From: Yersinia ruckeri ATCC 29473
Lineage (GTDB): Bacteria; Pseudomonadota; Gammaproteobacteria; Enterobacterales; Enterobacteriaceae
Assembly (NCBI RefSeq): GCF_000754815.1
Contig: NZ_KN150747.1
Location: 2,948,896-3,012,895, forward strand
Direction of reading: 5' to 3'
Length of the DNA: 64,000 bases
Shown: one piece after another, positions 30,498 through 39,985 of the stretch
Position numbering within the stretch: position 1 is the stretch's first letter
Layout: the number at the start of each line of letters is the position of its first letter
Made by a program: the position numbers and the translations under genes
Notes under the pieces: model-generated
Databases searched by the model: none
What the model saw: the letters and a program-made list of their open reading frames with translations, nothing else
Told to the model about the DNA's origin: nothing

Positions 30498-31037
30498 GTG
30501 AAACTGAATAAAATTGTATTAGGTATTACTTTAGTTTTTGGGATTGCAGCTTTTTCTCAAGCAGCAACTGACCCTACTGCCGATCTTGGCCACGGTACCG
30601 TAACTTTTACCGGATCTATTATTGACGCACCATGTTCTATTGACTCTGGAACTATTGACCAGACCGTTGACCTAGGCCCGGTATCTAAAGTAGCACTGGA
30701 TAATAAAGGAACCTCTACACCAAAAGATTTCAAAATTAAGTTGGAAAAATGCAACATTGGCGATAAAGGCAAATCTGTTACCGCCAAATTCACCGGTGCT
30801 GAAGGCAATACTACAGGTTTACTGGGTATTACCGGCACAGCAGCAGGTGCTAGCGTCGTCATGAAGGATGGTAAAGGCGAGCTAATTGAATTAGGTAAAT
30901 CAAGTGATGCGCAAAAATTGCAGAATGGCAATAATACGCTGCTATTCTCTGCCTATTTACAAGGTAATGGCGCTTCAGGCGGTGTGGTACCTGGCGATTT
31001 CTCAAGTGTAGCCAACTTCACCCTTGATTATCAATAA
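30498..31037 (+). CDS. Type 1-like fimbrial major subunit
   Basis: 179 residues from GTG 30498. Signal peptide of 22 residues (ends FSQA, then ATDPT). Mature protein has the two conserved pilin Cys (C46, C85), the opening strand GTVTFTGSIIDAPCSI and the C-terminal beta-zipper ending in Tyr (NFTLDYQ) recognised by periplasmic chaperones. Residues 104-120 are unusually rich in Gly, Ala, Ser and Thr, the type of stretch that O-glycosyltransferases modify in other pilins. Followed by a hairpin, as often after major subunits. Confidence 0.93.
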   Translation: MKLNKIVLGITLVFGIAAFSQAATDPTADLGHGTVTFTGSIIDAPCSIDSGTIDQTVDLGPVSKVALDNKGTSTPKDFKIKLEKCNIGDKGKSVTAKFTGAEGNTTGLLGITGTAAGASVVMKDGKGELIELGKSSDAQKLQNGNNTLLFSAYLQGNGASGGVVPGDFSSVANFTLDYQ

Positions 31038-31051
31038 AATCATTATTTTTC

Positions 31052-31077
31052 ATGCATGTGGGATTTCTCACATGCAT
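31052..31077 (+). terminator. Hairpin after the pilin gene
   Basis: 9-bp arms ATGCATGTG / CACATGCAT with an 8-nt loop, 15 bp after the pilin stop. No strong T-run; possibly an attenuator or mRNA-stabilising stem that raises the subunit:usher ratio. Confidence 0.5.
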
Positions 31078-31109
31078 TTCGTTCTAATTTAATACTGAAG
31101 AGCCTGGAT

Positions 31110-31495
31110 ATGTATATAACATTAAGTCGTTCTACGCTCCTCCTATTGTTGAATCTGAGGTGTATAACCCAAGCTAGGTCTACGATTATTAAAGCAGGGA
31201 GTGCTATAGGCACAGACAGCGATGGCAAAAACATTAATCTTGACGCTCTGAGGGTGGGTTATATACCCAACAATAGTCAATGTCAGATACGTCTATTTTC
31301 GATTCGCTTGATAAATTCCATTTTAGAGAGAATTGATACGTTATTAGCTGACTGGCTACGGTTGCAAATTACCCTTGATGGTGGTCATGGTGCTGGATTA
31401 TTTCCCACTGTAGATAATTATAAATATATCGATCTGCAACTTACTGATCAAAAAAGGTGTTTCGCAACGTAAAATATACTGTCACCTATCGTTAA
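31110..31495 (+). pseudogene. Small secreted protein gene interrupted at a poly-A tract
   Basis: An ATG at 31110 opens a frame beginning with a signal-like segment (LSRSTLLLLLNLRCITQA). It reads to a premature stop at 31470-31472 after LTDQKRCFAT. If the six-A run at 31450-31455 had one more A, the frame would continue as DQKKVFRNVKYTVTYR and stop at 31493-31495, an ending like that of fimbrial proteins. So the gene looks frameshifted by one base at a homopolymer: a true mutation, a phase switch or a sequencing error. Intact length would be about 129 residues. The family is not recognised; a minor fimbrial component is possible from position. Confidence 0.45.
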
Positions 31496-31705
31496 AATAG
31501 ACTCAAAAGAGGTGCTAATACATTAGTAACTTACGGAAAACAACTAAATTACATTGTAATTTTCTGTGGGAAATACCTCTGCTGTAAGATTAAAACTAGA
31601 CTATTACTGATACTGCATGATGGTATAGTCATTACTCTAGAGATACAGCGGATCTTTTTTGTCAATATTATCGAAATTGGCATTATATAAAAAGGTCTGG
31701 TAATA

Positions 31706-34210
31706 ATGATTTTATTTTACTTTAAGCCACTGCCTTTGCACCTACTTATTTTAGGGGTGATCATTAGTTATATTGTTAGCGGGACGATCTCAGCCCAGGC
31801 GACTGAGTTTCAATTTAATACTGATGTATTAGACATAAACGACCGCAAAAATATCGATTTAGATCTTTTTTCCCGCAGCAATTACATTATGCCGGGTAAT
31901 TACCTCATGTCGGTACAGATGAATAAACAAGACCTGTCAGAACAGTCAGTAGTTTTTTATACCCCCGAGGGGGATGCCAATGGCAGTGAAGCCTGTATTA
32001 GCGGAGAGTTGATGGAGCAATTTGGCTTAAAACCGACGTTAAAAGAGCAGTTGATTTGGTGGCATCAAGGGCAGTGCCTGGTGATCTCAAGCCTGAAGGG
32101 GATGACCGCCAAGGGAGACTTAGGTGCCGCCACGCTCTATCTGAATATTCCACAGGCTTACCTAGAATACGCCTCGGATGATTGGGATCCGCCTTCACGC
32201 TGGGATAACGGCATTCCTGGAATACTCCTCGACTACAACTTCAACGGCCAAACGCAGCAGCAACTTGAACAGGGTACCCAAGATTACAGCTTGAGTGGTA
32301 ACGGTACGATGGGAGCCAATCTGGGTTCTTGGCGTTTACGTTCAGATTGGCAGACCCAAATCAAGCACCAAACTGGGTCCGGGCAGCCTACACAGACGTC
32401 TTGGGATTGGAGCCGTTATTATATGTATCGGGCAATATCACCTCTAAGTGCCAAACTGACCCTCGGTGAGGATTTTCTCAACTCCGATATTTTTGACAGT
32501 TTCCGTTTTACCGGTGCCAGCCTGGTTACCGATGACAACATGTTGCCGCCAAACCTGCGTGGCTACGCGCCTGAAGTGACAGGTGTCGCTCGCACCAATG
32601 CCAAAGTGGTCATCAGCCAGCAGGGGCGGATTTTGCAGGAAACCCAAGTGGCCTCCGGTCCATTCCGCATTCAGGACATCGATAACTCCGTGTCCGGGCA
32701 ATTGGATATCCGGGTAGAGGAACAAGATGGCACTGTGCAAATATTTAAGATGGATACGGCCAGTATTCCTTACCTCACGCGGCCAGGCACGGTGCGTTAC
32801 AAGCTGGCGGCGGGTCGCCCCTCAGATTGGAAACACAAAACCAATGGCCCAACATTTGCCACTGGCGAGTTCTCCTGGGGGATCAGCAACGGCTGGTCGC
32901 TGTACGGCGGCAGCGTGCTTGGGGGGAATTATAACGCCCTGGCGGGGGGCGTAGGTCGTGATCTGATGGTGTTTGGGGCAATGTCATTTGATATCACGCA
33001 ATCTCGCGCAATATTGCCCCAATACGACACGGCGTTGACCGGGGGGACTTATCGTCTGAGTTATTCGAAACGTTTCGATGATTACGATAGTCAGCTCACC
33101 TTTGCCGGTTACCGCTTCTCGCAACAGAACTATTTGAGTATGAGCGAATATCTGGATGTACGAACTCAAAGTATACGCTCCCAGAATAGTAAAGAGATGT
33201 ATACCACTACCTTTAGCAAGCAATTTAGAGACTTAGATCTGAGTACATATCTGGATTATAGCCTCCAGACTTATTGGAACAGGCCGTCTAGCGAACGCTA
33301 TAACCTGACGTTGTCACACTATTTTGATCTTGGCCGCGTCAAGAATTTAAGTGTGTCGATGACGGCATACCGCAACAGTTTTGATGGCATCAATGACGAT
33401 GGCATGTATCTGTCTTTATCTATGCCGTTTAGTAGCAGCGGTTCCCTGAGCTATAGCAGCAGCCTGGATCGCAACGATAACACTCATCAGGTCAGTTACT
33501 ACGACCGGGTAAATGAGCACGATAACTATCAAATAAGTTCCGGTGTTTCTCGCCGTGGGGCAACCGCCAGCGGTTTTTACAGCCACCAGGGGGATATTGC
33601 GCAAATCAATGGCAACGCCAGTTATCAGGCCGGACGTTACTCATCGGTGGGAATGTCATTACAAGGGGGAGCAACAGCTACCCTTGAAGGCGCGGCGTTG
33701 CATCGCTCAGGCACTATCGGCGGCACGCGGATATTGCTAGACACCGGTGGCGTGGCCGGGATCCCGATCCGTGGTTATAACGCAACCACGGAATCTAACC
33801 GTTTCGGCAAAACCGTTGTTACAGATGTGAGTAGTTACTACCGAAACCGGATCAGCATTGATCTGAATAAATTGCCAGATAACGCCGAAACGACGCGTTC
33901 AGTGGTGCAGGCCACCCTGACGGAAGGCGCGATAGGCTATCGCCAATTTGAAGTGATTTCTGGCGAAAAAGCCATGGTTGTTATCCGTCTGGCTGATGGC
34001 TCAGCGCCACCATTCGGTGCCACCATTATGAATAACAAACAGCAAAGTGTCGGCATTGTGAGTGATGACGGTAACGTTTATCTGAGCGGTATCCGCCCCG
34101 GTGAATCAATGCGTGTTCACTGGAACGGCGGGGCGCAGTGTGAAGTGGCGTTACCTGATTTGATCTCGAACATTAACCAGACTGATCTACTACTAATCAG
34201 TAAGAACTGA
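31706..34210 (+). CDS. Fimbrial outer-membrane usher (FimD/PapC family)
   Basis: 834 residues, full length. Signal region at residues 1-33 (hydrophobic run to ISAQA), N-terminal subunit-chaperone binding domain, plug-bearing beta-barrel with motifs LPPNLRGYAPEVTGVA and QDGTVQIF, and C-terminal domains ending LLISKN. Ushers build and secrete chaperone-subunit complexes as a fibre. No chaperone or adhesin gene is next to it, so function would require a chaperone from another locus. Base composition is closer to the genome average than its AT-rich surroundings. Confidence 0.95.
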   Translation: MILFYFKPLPLHLLILGVIISYIVSGTISAQATEFQFNTDVLDINDRKNIDLDLFSRSNYIMPGNYLMSVQMNKQDLSEQSVVFYTPEGDANGSEACISGELMEQFGLKPTLKEQLIWWHQGQCLVISSLKGMTAKGDLGAATLYLNIPQAYLEYASDDWDPPSRWDNGIPGILLDYNFNGQTQQQLEQGTQDYSLSGNGTMGANLGSWRLRSDWQTQIKHQTGSGQPTQTSWDWSRYYMYRAISPLSAKLTLGEDFLNSDIFDSFRFTGASLVTDDNMLPPNLRGYAPEVTGVARTNAKVVISQQGRILQETQVASGPFRIQDIDNSVSGQLDIRVEEQDGTVQIFKMDTASIPYLTRPGTVRYKLAAGRPSDWKHKTNGPTFATGEFSWGISNGWSLYGGSVLGGNYNALAGGVGRDLMVFGAMSFDITQSRAILPQYDTALTGGTYRLSYSKRFDDYDSQLTFAGYRFSQQNYLSMSEYLDVRTQSIRSQNSKEMYTTTFSKQFRDLDLSTYLDYSLQTYWNRPSSERYNLTLSHYFDLGRVKNLSVSMTAYRNSFDGINDDGMYLSLSMPFSSSGSLSYSSSLDRNDNTHQVSYYDRVNEHDNYQISSGVSRRGATASGFYSHQGDIAQINGNASYQAGRYSSVGMSLQGGATATLEGAALHRSGTIGGTRILLDTGGVAGIPIRGYNATTESNRFGKTVVTDVSSYYRNRISIDLNKLPDNAETTRSVVQATLTEGAIGYRQFEVISGEKAMVVIRLADGSAPPFGATIMNNKQQSVGIVSDDGNVYLSGIRPGESMRVHWNGGAQCEVALPDLISNINQTDLLLISKN

Positions 34211-34265
34211 GATATTCCGTTTTGAACAATGTCGATTTTATCTTGTCGATGATCGGACTAGAGGT

Positions 34266-34484
34266 ATGCCACTATTCAGTACGATAAAAACGATCAAGAA
34301 AATTGTTGCCAATAATGATTTGAAATGTAACAACGAAACTAATGTCTATTATTTTTCTCAACAAAAGCAGAATTCATATGGTCAGGTTACAATGAATGGT
34401 TTGTTAGCTTACTGCCCATCCAATAGAAAAATTAGTTGCGCCAATTACTATATAAATAAATATGAAAATGAAAATGAAAATTAA
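34266..34484 (+). pseudogene. Probable C-terminal remnant of a ToxR-like membrane regulator
   Basis: 72 codons with three Cys near the end (YCPSNRKISCANYY) resembling the periplasmic end of ToxR/CadC-like regulators that usually precede FidL-like genes. The winged-helix DNA-binding part and the membrane helix are absent; only 55 bp separate it from the usher. It overlaps the next gene by 23 bp, as intact pairs often do. The family call is from general resemblance and gene order only. Confidence 0.35.
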
Positions 34485-34938
34485 CATGATAAAATACAAG
34501 AAACAAGTCGCTTTACTTTTTTTGGCCGTATCATTACTGATTACATTTTTCACATGGGATTATATAGCGACAAACCAAGGATTTGAGTGCCACGGGCAGA
34601 TGAAGAGAAAACTGTTCGTCAATAGTACATGTAATAAAAACAGTATATTTGATGTGTTTTTTTCTATGCAAAACAATGGGGAAGGTTATCTATTGGTGTC
34701 AGGGACTTATTCATGCCACGATTCTGAACAAACCTCAGTAGATGGAATGATTAGATTTAAGCATAAAAAGGAAGGGAGTTATCATTCGATTGACTTTGAT
34801 AATAAAAATAAAGAATTAAGTGAAATTTTTGATGTACTTAATTATGACAACATAAAAATAAAGATAACTGAATTATCTAATAATGATTATATTATTAGCA
34901 CACCAATTGAAACTATCATGGTATGTTCCAAAGAGTAA
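34462..34938 (+). CDS. FidL-like membrane protein
   Basis: 158 residues, AT-rich. Start uncertain: ATGs at 34462, 34468 and 34486 are all in frame; the last gives the most typical N-terminus. One membrane helix (about residues 15-33, VALLFLAVSLLITFFTW), then a periplasmic domain with FECHGQM, GEGYLLVSGTYSCHD and a final Cys (VCSKE), which resembles FidL-like proteins. Their function is unclear; they are often paired with ToxR-like regulators. Confidence 0.5.
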   Translation: MKMKMKINMIKYKKQVALLFLAVSLLITFFTWDYIATNQGFECHGQMKRKLFVNSTCNKNSIFDVFFSMQNNGEGYLLVSGTYSCHDSEQTSVDGMIRFKHKKEGSYHSIDFDNKNKELSEIFDVLNYDNIKIKITELSNNDYIISTPIETIMVCSKE

Positions 34939-35225
34939 GCTGGTAGCTTCTACTGGAGCGGTGCTGCAAGTAGCCTGCGAGCTAAGGTTATCCGTCATAT
35001 GTTCAAGAATGACCTAGACAGAGGCTGCTCGCCATCAAAAAATACCAGATATACTCTTCATACCTCAAATTGCCAATGCGTCGACTTTCATTATCCCCAC
35101 AGTCATTGACCTACCGAAGCCTATTTTCGGTTCTGTCATAATAATCCCTTTAGTGACATTGAATGCTAAACACTGGCTTTGCAGATGAGGGTAGCCCTCA
35201 TCTGCATAGTGCATTTACTTTTGGT
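34939..35225. other. Gap between FidL-like gene and cheZ
   Basis: 287 bp without a gene. Bases about 35050-35115 look like a degenerate copy of a dispersed intergenic repeat found in Yersinia and Serratia (TACTCTTCATACCTCAA, then TTGCCAATGCGTCGACTTTC); this rests on memory. Palindrome copy B is at 35178-35206. Confidence 0.4.
35178..35206. repeat. Palindrome, copy B of a two-copy element
   Basis: 11-bp arms GCAGATGAGGG / CCCTCATCTGC around TAG; 29 bases are identical to copy A at 27323-27355. It lies 20 bp after the cheZ stop on the minus strand. No T-run, so a simple terminator role is doubtful. Confidence 0.85.
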
Positions 35226-35867
35226 CTAAAAACCTAAGCTATCCAGTAAATCATCAACCTGATCCTGGTTTGCAATCACCCCAGCACCGTTTTTATCCAA
35301 CTGAGGTCCATTAAGTAGGCTATTGGCTGGCTGAGGTTTTGCCGTTTGTTCCGGAATATTCTCCATCAACACCATCAATAACTGTTTCTCAATTTCCTGT
35401 ACCACGTCCATCATGCGCTTGATAACTTGACCAGTAAGATCTTGGAAATCCTGCGCCATCATAATCTCCAACAATTGAGCGTTGGTGAAAGAGGTATGTT
35501 CCGGTACCAAATCCAGATAATCGCGGGTATCAGTAACCAATGAGCGGGCATCAGATAATTCAATGGGATTGGCAAACCATTCATCCCAACGACCTTTTAG
35601 CGCCTTAGCCGATGATTCCAACTCATTCTGACGTGGTTGAGCCGCTTCAACGCAGTTTAGCGCACGTTCTGCCGCTTGTGCCGTCATATGAACCACATAA
35701 TCGAGACGATCGCGCGCATCCGGAATGGCTTCTGCCGCTTGAGCGATTGCTTGATCCAGCCCCAGTTCTCGCAAACTGTCGCGCAACATACGCGTCAGAT
35801 TGCCAATCCGGCTAATTATATCACTGGCTGATGCCGCATCAGTTGCGGGCATTGGATGGTTATTCAT
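35226..35867 (-). CDS. cheZ: CheZ, CheY-P phosphatase
   Basis: 213 residues. Catalytic Asp143 and Gln147 are in [16 protein letters not shown], at the same numbers as E. coli. The C-terminal CheY-binding peptide is [11 protein letters not shown]. CheZ removes phosphate from CheY-P and so ends clockwise signals. It is the last gene of the receptor-cheRBYZ operon, 9 bp after cheY. Confidence 0.98.
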   Translation of the reverse strand: MNNHPMPATDAASASDIISRIGNLTRMLRDSLRELGLDQAIAQAAEAIPDARDRLDYVVHMTAQAAERALNCVEAAQPRQNELESSAKALKGRWDEWFANPIELSDARSLVTDTRDYLDLVPEHTSFTNAQLLEIMMAQDFQDLTGQVIKRMMDVVQEIEKQLLMVLMENIPEQTAKPQPANSLLNGPQLDKNGAGVIANQDQVDDLLDSLGF

Positions 35868-35876
35868 CTCGCCTCC

Positions 35877-36266
35877 TTACATGCCCAATTTTTCGAAGAT
35901 CTTATTGAGTTTTTCTTCCAAAGTCGCCGCAGTGAAAGGTTTCACCACATAACCACTGGCACCTGCTTGCGCAGCCGCGATAATATTTTCTTTTTTGGCT
36001 TCAGCCGTCACCATCAATACCGGTAAAGACGCCAACGCGCCGTCAGCACGAATAGCCTGCAACAATTGCAACCCGTCCATGTTTGGCATGTTCCAGTCAG
36101 AAACGACAAAATCAAAACCGCCTGCACGTAATTTGTTTAATGCGTCAACGCCGTCTTCAGCTTCATCCACATTATTAAAACCCAGTTCTTTTAGCAGGTT
36201 TCTGACAATACGACGCATGGTCGAAAAATCGTCTACCACCAAGAATCTGAGATTTTTGTCCGCCAT
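35877..36266 (-). CDS. cheY: CheY, chemotaxis response regulator
   Basis: 129 residues, a single receiver domain. Phospho-acceptor Asp57 ([12 protein letters not shown]), acidic pair Asp12-Asp13, Thr87 and Lys109 ([14 protein letters not shown]) are all in place. CheY-P binds FliM to cause tumbles. Confidence 0.99.
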   Translation of the reverse strand: MADKNLRFLVVDDFSTMRRIVRNLLKELGFNNVDEAEDGVDALNKLRAGGFDFVVSDWNMPNMDGLQLLQAIRADGALASLPVLMVTAEAKKENIIAAAQAGASGYVVKPFTAATLEEKLNKIFEKLGM

Positions 36267-36352
36267 ACCAACTCCTAAGGTTTGTTGCTCACCGCTGAGC
36301 GATTAAATGCAAAACCGATTATCACCGGAATGTTTAAATCTGAAGCCGATAC

Positions 36353-37405
36353 CTAGATACGTAAGGCTTGACCACTGCTTATCTGCGCCAGCATTCGCTG
36401 GCTTATCTGGTTCAACTCCAGCACTTCATTGGTACCACCCATAGCGATGGCTTCACGTGGCATACCAAACACCACGCAACTGGCTTCGTTTTGCGCAATG
36501 GTGTATGCGCCGGCCCGATGCATTTCCAGCAAACCAGCAGCACCGTCATTGCCCATACCAGTCAAAATCACGCCAACAGCGTTACGGCCCGCATATTGTG
36601 CGACGGAACGGAATAAGACATCGACCGATGGACGATGGCGATTAACCGCTGGGCCGTCGTGGATGCGTACCTGATAATTGGCACCGCTACGGGCTAATTC
36701 CAGATGACGATCGCCCGGTGCGATGTAAGCATGCCCCGGCAATACACGTTCACCGTCTTCAGCCTCTTTAACGGTGATCTGACATAATTTGTTCAAGCGC
36801 TCGGCAAATGAGCGAGTAAAGCCCGGTGGCATATGTTGGGTAATCAGCAACGCCGGACTGGTCGGCGGCAATGGCTGCAACACGGTACGGATAGCTTCGG
36901 TTCCGCCAGTTGAGGCTCCAATAGCAATCAGCTTCTCACTGCTCAGCAATGGCGTATGGCTCAAGATGACCGGCGCATTATTATTGGTCATACGCTGCGG
37001 TAAACGTGCCTTGGCGGCAGTGCGAATTTTTTCAGCGATCAGTTCACTGTAAGCCAGCATACCTTCACGAATACCCAATTGCGGTTTAGTGACGAAATCT
37101 ATCGCCCCCAATTCCAGCGCCCGCATGGTTATTTCCGAATTTTTACCGGTCAGTGACGACACCATCACCACCGGCATTGGACGTAATCGCATTAGTTTTT
37201 CAAGAAAATCCAAGCCATCCATCCGCGGCATTTCGACATCAAGCGTTAGTACCTGCGGATTGAATTTTTTGATCAAATCACGGGCAACCAGTGGATCTGG
37301 TGCCGTAGCGACCATTTCCATATCCGGGTGACTATTAATAATCTCGGTCATTAATTGGCGCATTAATGCAGAATCATCAACGCACAACACTCTGATTTTA
37401 CTCAT
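36353..37405 (-). CDS. cheB: CheB, receptor methylesterase / response regulator
   Basis: 350 residues from the ATG sharing one base with the cheR stop; a GTG three bases earlier is also in frame. N-terminal receiver domain with Asp56 ([11 protein letters not shown]). C-terminal esterase domain with catalytic Ser165 ([10 protein letters not shown]), a His in TQHMPPGF and an Asp in GMGNDGAAG. It removes methyl groups from, and deamidates, chemoreceptors for adaptation. Confidence 0.98.
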   Translation of the reverse strand: MSKIRVLCVDDSALMRQLMTEIINSHPDMEMVATAPDPLVARDLIKKFNPQVLTLDVEMPRMDGLDFLEKLMRLRPMPVVMVSSLTGKNSEITMRALELGAIDFVTKPQLGIREGMLAYSELIAEKIRTAAKARLPQRMTNNNAPVILSHTPLLSSEKLIAIGASTGGTEAIRTVLQPLPPTSPALLITQHMPPGFTRSFAERLNKLCQITVKEAEDGERVLPGHAYIAPGDRHLELARSGANYQVRIHDGPAVNRHRPSVDVLFRSVAQYAGRNAVGVILTGMGNDGAAGLLEMHRAGAYTIAQNEASCVVFGMPREAIAMGGTNEVLELNQISQRMLAQISSGQALRI

Positions 37406-38277
37406 CACCTCTCCTTGGTCAGTCCGTAAACGGTCTGTCCGCGCAAATAGAATTCCCGACTGATTTGACTGAAATTCTCCGAGTGCCCAGCAAACATCAG
37501 GCCACCGGGTTTTAGCAAAGGGACAAAGCGGCGCAAAATACGCTCCTGCGTCTCTTTATCAAAATAAATCATCACATTACGACAGAATATGGCGTCAAAT
37601 TGCCCCGGTAATGTCCACTCCGGTGCCAGCAGATTAAGCTGTTGAAACGTCAACATATTCGATAATTCAGGACGCACCCGAACCAATCCCTGGTGGGGGC
37701 CAGTGCCGCGCAGGAAATAGCGCTGCATCTGCTGAGCAGAAAGCGAACGCAGTTCATCCTGCCGATACACGCCGCTGGTGGCCTTTTCCAATACCTGCGT
37801 ATCAATATCGCTGGCCAGAACCTGGCAGCCACCCGAACGTTGTCCCAGCGTATCGCTCAGAGTCATGGCGATAGAGTAAGGTTCTTCCCCGGTCGAAGCT
37901 GCCGTACTCCAAACGGTATAATTTCCCTGACGCTGGCGGGCATGTTCCGCCAGAATAGGAAAGTGGTGAGCCTCGCGGAAAAACGCCGTCAAGTTGGTGG
38001 TCAAAGCATTGATAAAAGCTTGCCACTCAGCGCTGTTCGGATCGTTTTCCAGCAACACCAGATATTGACCAAAATCATTAATACCCAATAACCGTAAACG
38101 CCTGACTAAACGGTTGTAAACCATCTCCCGTTTATGGTCAGCCAATACAATACCTGCGCGCTGATAAATCAGCTGGCAGATTCGTCGAAAATGAACATCC
38201 GACAGTGGCAACCGCTGTATCATCTGGCTCAGTATCGAACCAGAATCCTGGGGTGCTGACATAGGAGATTGCTTCAT
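37405..38277 (-). CDS. cheR: CheR, chemoreceptor methyltransferase
   Basis: 290 residues. N-terminal helical domain and C-terminal SAM-dependent domain with [17 protein letters not shown]. The beta-subdomain that binds the receptor C-terminal NWETF peptide is typical of the enterobacterial form. An internal Met at residue 6 is an alternative start. Confidence 0.98.
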   Translation of the reverse strand: MKQSPMSAPQDSGSILSQMIQRLPLSDVHFRRICQLIYQRAGIVLADHKREMVYNRLVRRLRLLGINDFGQYLVLLENDPNSAEWQAFINALTTNLTAFFREAHHFPILAEHARQRQGNYTVWSTAASTGEEPYSIAMTLSDTLGQRSGGCQVLASDIDTQVLEKATSGVYRQDELRSLSAQQMQRYFLRGTGPHQGLVRVRPELSNMLTFQQLNLLAPEWTLPGQFDAIFCRNVMIYFDKETQERILRRFVPLLKPGGLMFAGHSENFSQISREFYLRGQTVYGLTKER

Positions 38278-38313
38278 CCGGTCTCACCCTTTAAAAATGA
38301 CGTATTACGCCGT

Positions 38314-39927
38314 TTAACAATCTGAAATTTCCTTTAACGCTGATTGCTTCCCGGTGCCTTGCCAATCTTCATCATAGCCATCCTGTGCCAAATGGAAGGC
38401 AGACACTGCGTGGGAGAGATAACCCGCTTGCTCTTCCAATGCGTTGGCCGCAGATGCAGCCTCTTCTACCAATGCGGCGTTCTGTTGGGTGACCTGATCC
38501 ATTTGTGTCACTGCCAGCGAAACCTGTTCAATACCTCGGCTTTGTTCATCCGAAGCGGACGCGATTTCGCCCATGATGTCGGTAACACGGGTAACCGAAC
38601 GCACGATTTCTTCCATCGTGGTACCCGAGCTTTCTACCAAGGTAGAGCCCTGACGTACCCGACCGACGGATTCATCGATCAACCCTTTGATTTCTTTGGC
38701 CGCCTGCGCACTGCGTTGTGCCAGATTGCGAACTTCTCCGGCAACCACGGCGAATCCACGCCCTTGTTCACCGGCACGCGCGGCTTCAACTGCGGCGTTC
38801 AAAGCCAGAATATTGGTCTGAAAAGCAATGCCATCGATCACGCTGGTAATAGCGCCGATCTTATGCGAACTTGCCGCTATTTCGTGCATAGTATTGACAA
38901 CGTCACCCGCCAGCATGCCGCCTTTGGCAGCCGTTGCCGACGCTTCCTGCGCCAACAGCGTAGCCTGACGGGCGTTATCCGCATTCTGTTTCACGGTAGC
39001 AGTCAACTGCTCCATACTGGCTGCAGTTTCTTCCAGAGAAGCCGCCTGCTGTTCGGTTCGTGCGGAAAGATCGTTATTACCTGCGGATATTTCCTGAATC
39101 CCGGTGAGCATCGATTCAGTACCGTCCCGAACTTTACTGACGGTACTAATCAGTGACTGTTGCATAATGCGCAAACTGGCAAACAACTGGCTGATTTCAT
39201 TGCGACCAGATACCGAAATTTTGCCGGCCAAATCCCCTTGTGCAATGCGGTCAAAATGATCACGCATGATCGCTAACGGTGAGACAAACATCGTTTTCAA
39301 CCAAATAACGCAAGAGATGGCCATAGATATCACCAATACCACCGCACCGGCGAAAATCCATTTGGACAACAAATAGGCTTGTGCATTTTCCTGACTGGAA
39401 TCTGTAATAATTTCTGTTGTATGTTGCAGATACTGTACGAAATCAGCCTCGAACAGATCTTGGGTTTTCTGGGTCGGTTGATCCATAAACGCCTGCAAGT
39501 TTCCTGCCTCCAGGAACCCGATCAATTCACGTAAAGAAGTCCGTAGATTCTGATAACTAGCTTGAGTGGCCGCGATCAGCTCATCTGCGTTATCGTTAAC
39601 TCGGGGTATAGCCAAAAACTGATTGAAGTAGAGGTCGGCTTTCTGTAACGAACTGCGGGCATTGCCCATCAGTTCATTGACCTTTTCCTGTGGAACGTTG
39701 AGAGCCGAACGGGTTCCCGCCCGGTTTAAGGTATTACGAGCCTGAAGCAAGGACACCCAACTCAGGCTTAATGCATCCCGTTGCTGGCTGCTAAGCTCCA
39801 CACGATTGAGATTTTGATAGTCCGCACGAAATGCCGTAAATGACAGACCACTTGAGATCAACTGTATAGAACAAATCATTATCAGTAACAGGAAAAAGCT
39901 GGTAGAAATCCGGATTCGGCCAAACAT
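38314..39927 (-). CDS. Methyl-accepting chemotaxis protein (no NWETF tail)
   Basis: 537 residues: membrane helix at 8-30, periplasmic four-helix-type sensor to about 190, second helix about 192-213, HAMP, and the highly conserved signalling tip with [20 protein letters not shown] and [15 protein letters not shown]. It ends LKEISDC, without the CheR/CheB-tethering NWETF, so it probably depends on neighbouring high-abundance receptors for adaptation (like Trg/Tap). The ligand is not predictable. Second receptor of the operon. Confidence 0.95.
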   Translation of the reverse strand: MFGRIRISTSFFLLLIMICSIQLISSGLSFTAFRADYQNLNRVELSSQQRDALSLSWVSLLQARNTLNRAGTRSALNVPQEKVNELMGNARSSLQKADLYFNQFLAIPRVNDNADELIAATQASYQNLRTSLRELIGFLEAGNLQAFMDQPTQKTQDLFEADFVQYLQHTTEIITDSSQENAQAYLLSKWIFAGAVVLVISMAISCVIWLKTMFVSPLAIMRDHFDRIAQGDLAGKISVSGRNEISQLFASLRIMQQSLISTVSKVRDGTESMLTGIQEISAGNNDLSARTEQQAASLEETAASMEQLTATVKQNADNARQATLLAQEASATAAKGGMLAGDVVNTMHEIAASSHKIGAITSVIDGIAFQTNILALNAAVEAARAGEQGRGFAVVAGEVRNLAQRSAQAAKEIKGLIDESVGRVRQGSTLVESSGTTMEEIVRSVTRVTDIMGEIASASDEQSRGIEQVSLAVTQMDQVTQQNAALVEEAASAANALEEQAGYLSHAVSAFHLAQDGYDEDWQGTGKQSALKEISDC

Positions 39928-39941
39928 CGTAACCTCTTCTC

Positions 39942-39961
39942 AGCCGGCTCTAAGGCCGGCT
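39942..39961. repeat. Intergenic hairpin between the two receptor genes
   Basis: 7-bp arms AGCCGGC / GCCGGCT around six bases, in the 58-bp receptor-receptor gap. T residues follow only on the plus strand, opposite to transcription, so it is likely an mRNA stem between the two cistrons. Confidence 0.5.
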
Positions 39962-39985
39962 TTTAATATTATATTTTGTAGGGTT

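Larger units (their letters stand above)
31038..31705. other. 668-bp region between pilin and usher genes
   Basis: This is where a chaperone gene would normally lie. It holds only a hairpin (31052-31077) and a short frameshifted reading frame (31110-31495). 31496-31705 is AT-rich non-coding sequence with no recognisable chaperone remnant. Confidence 0.6.
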
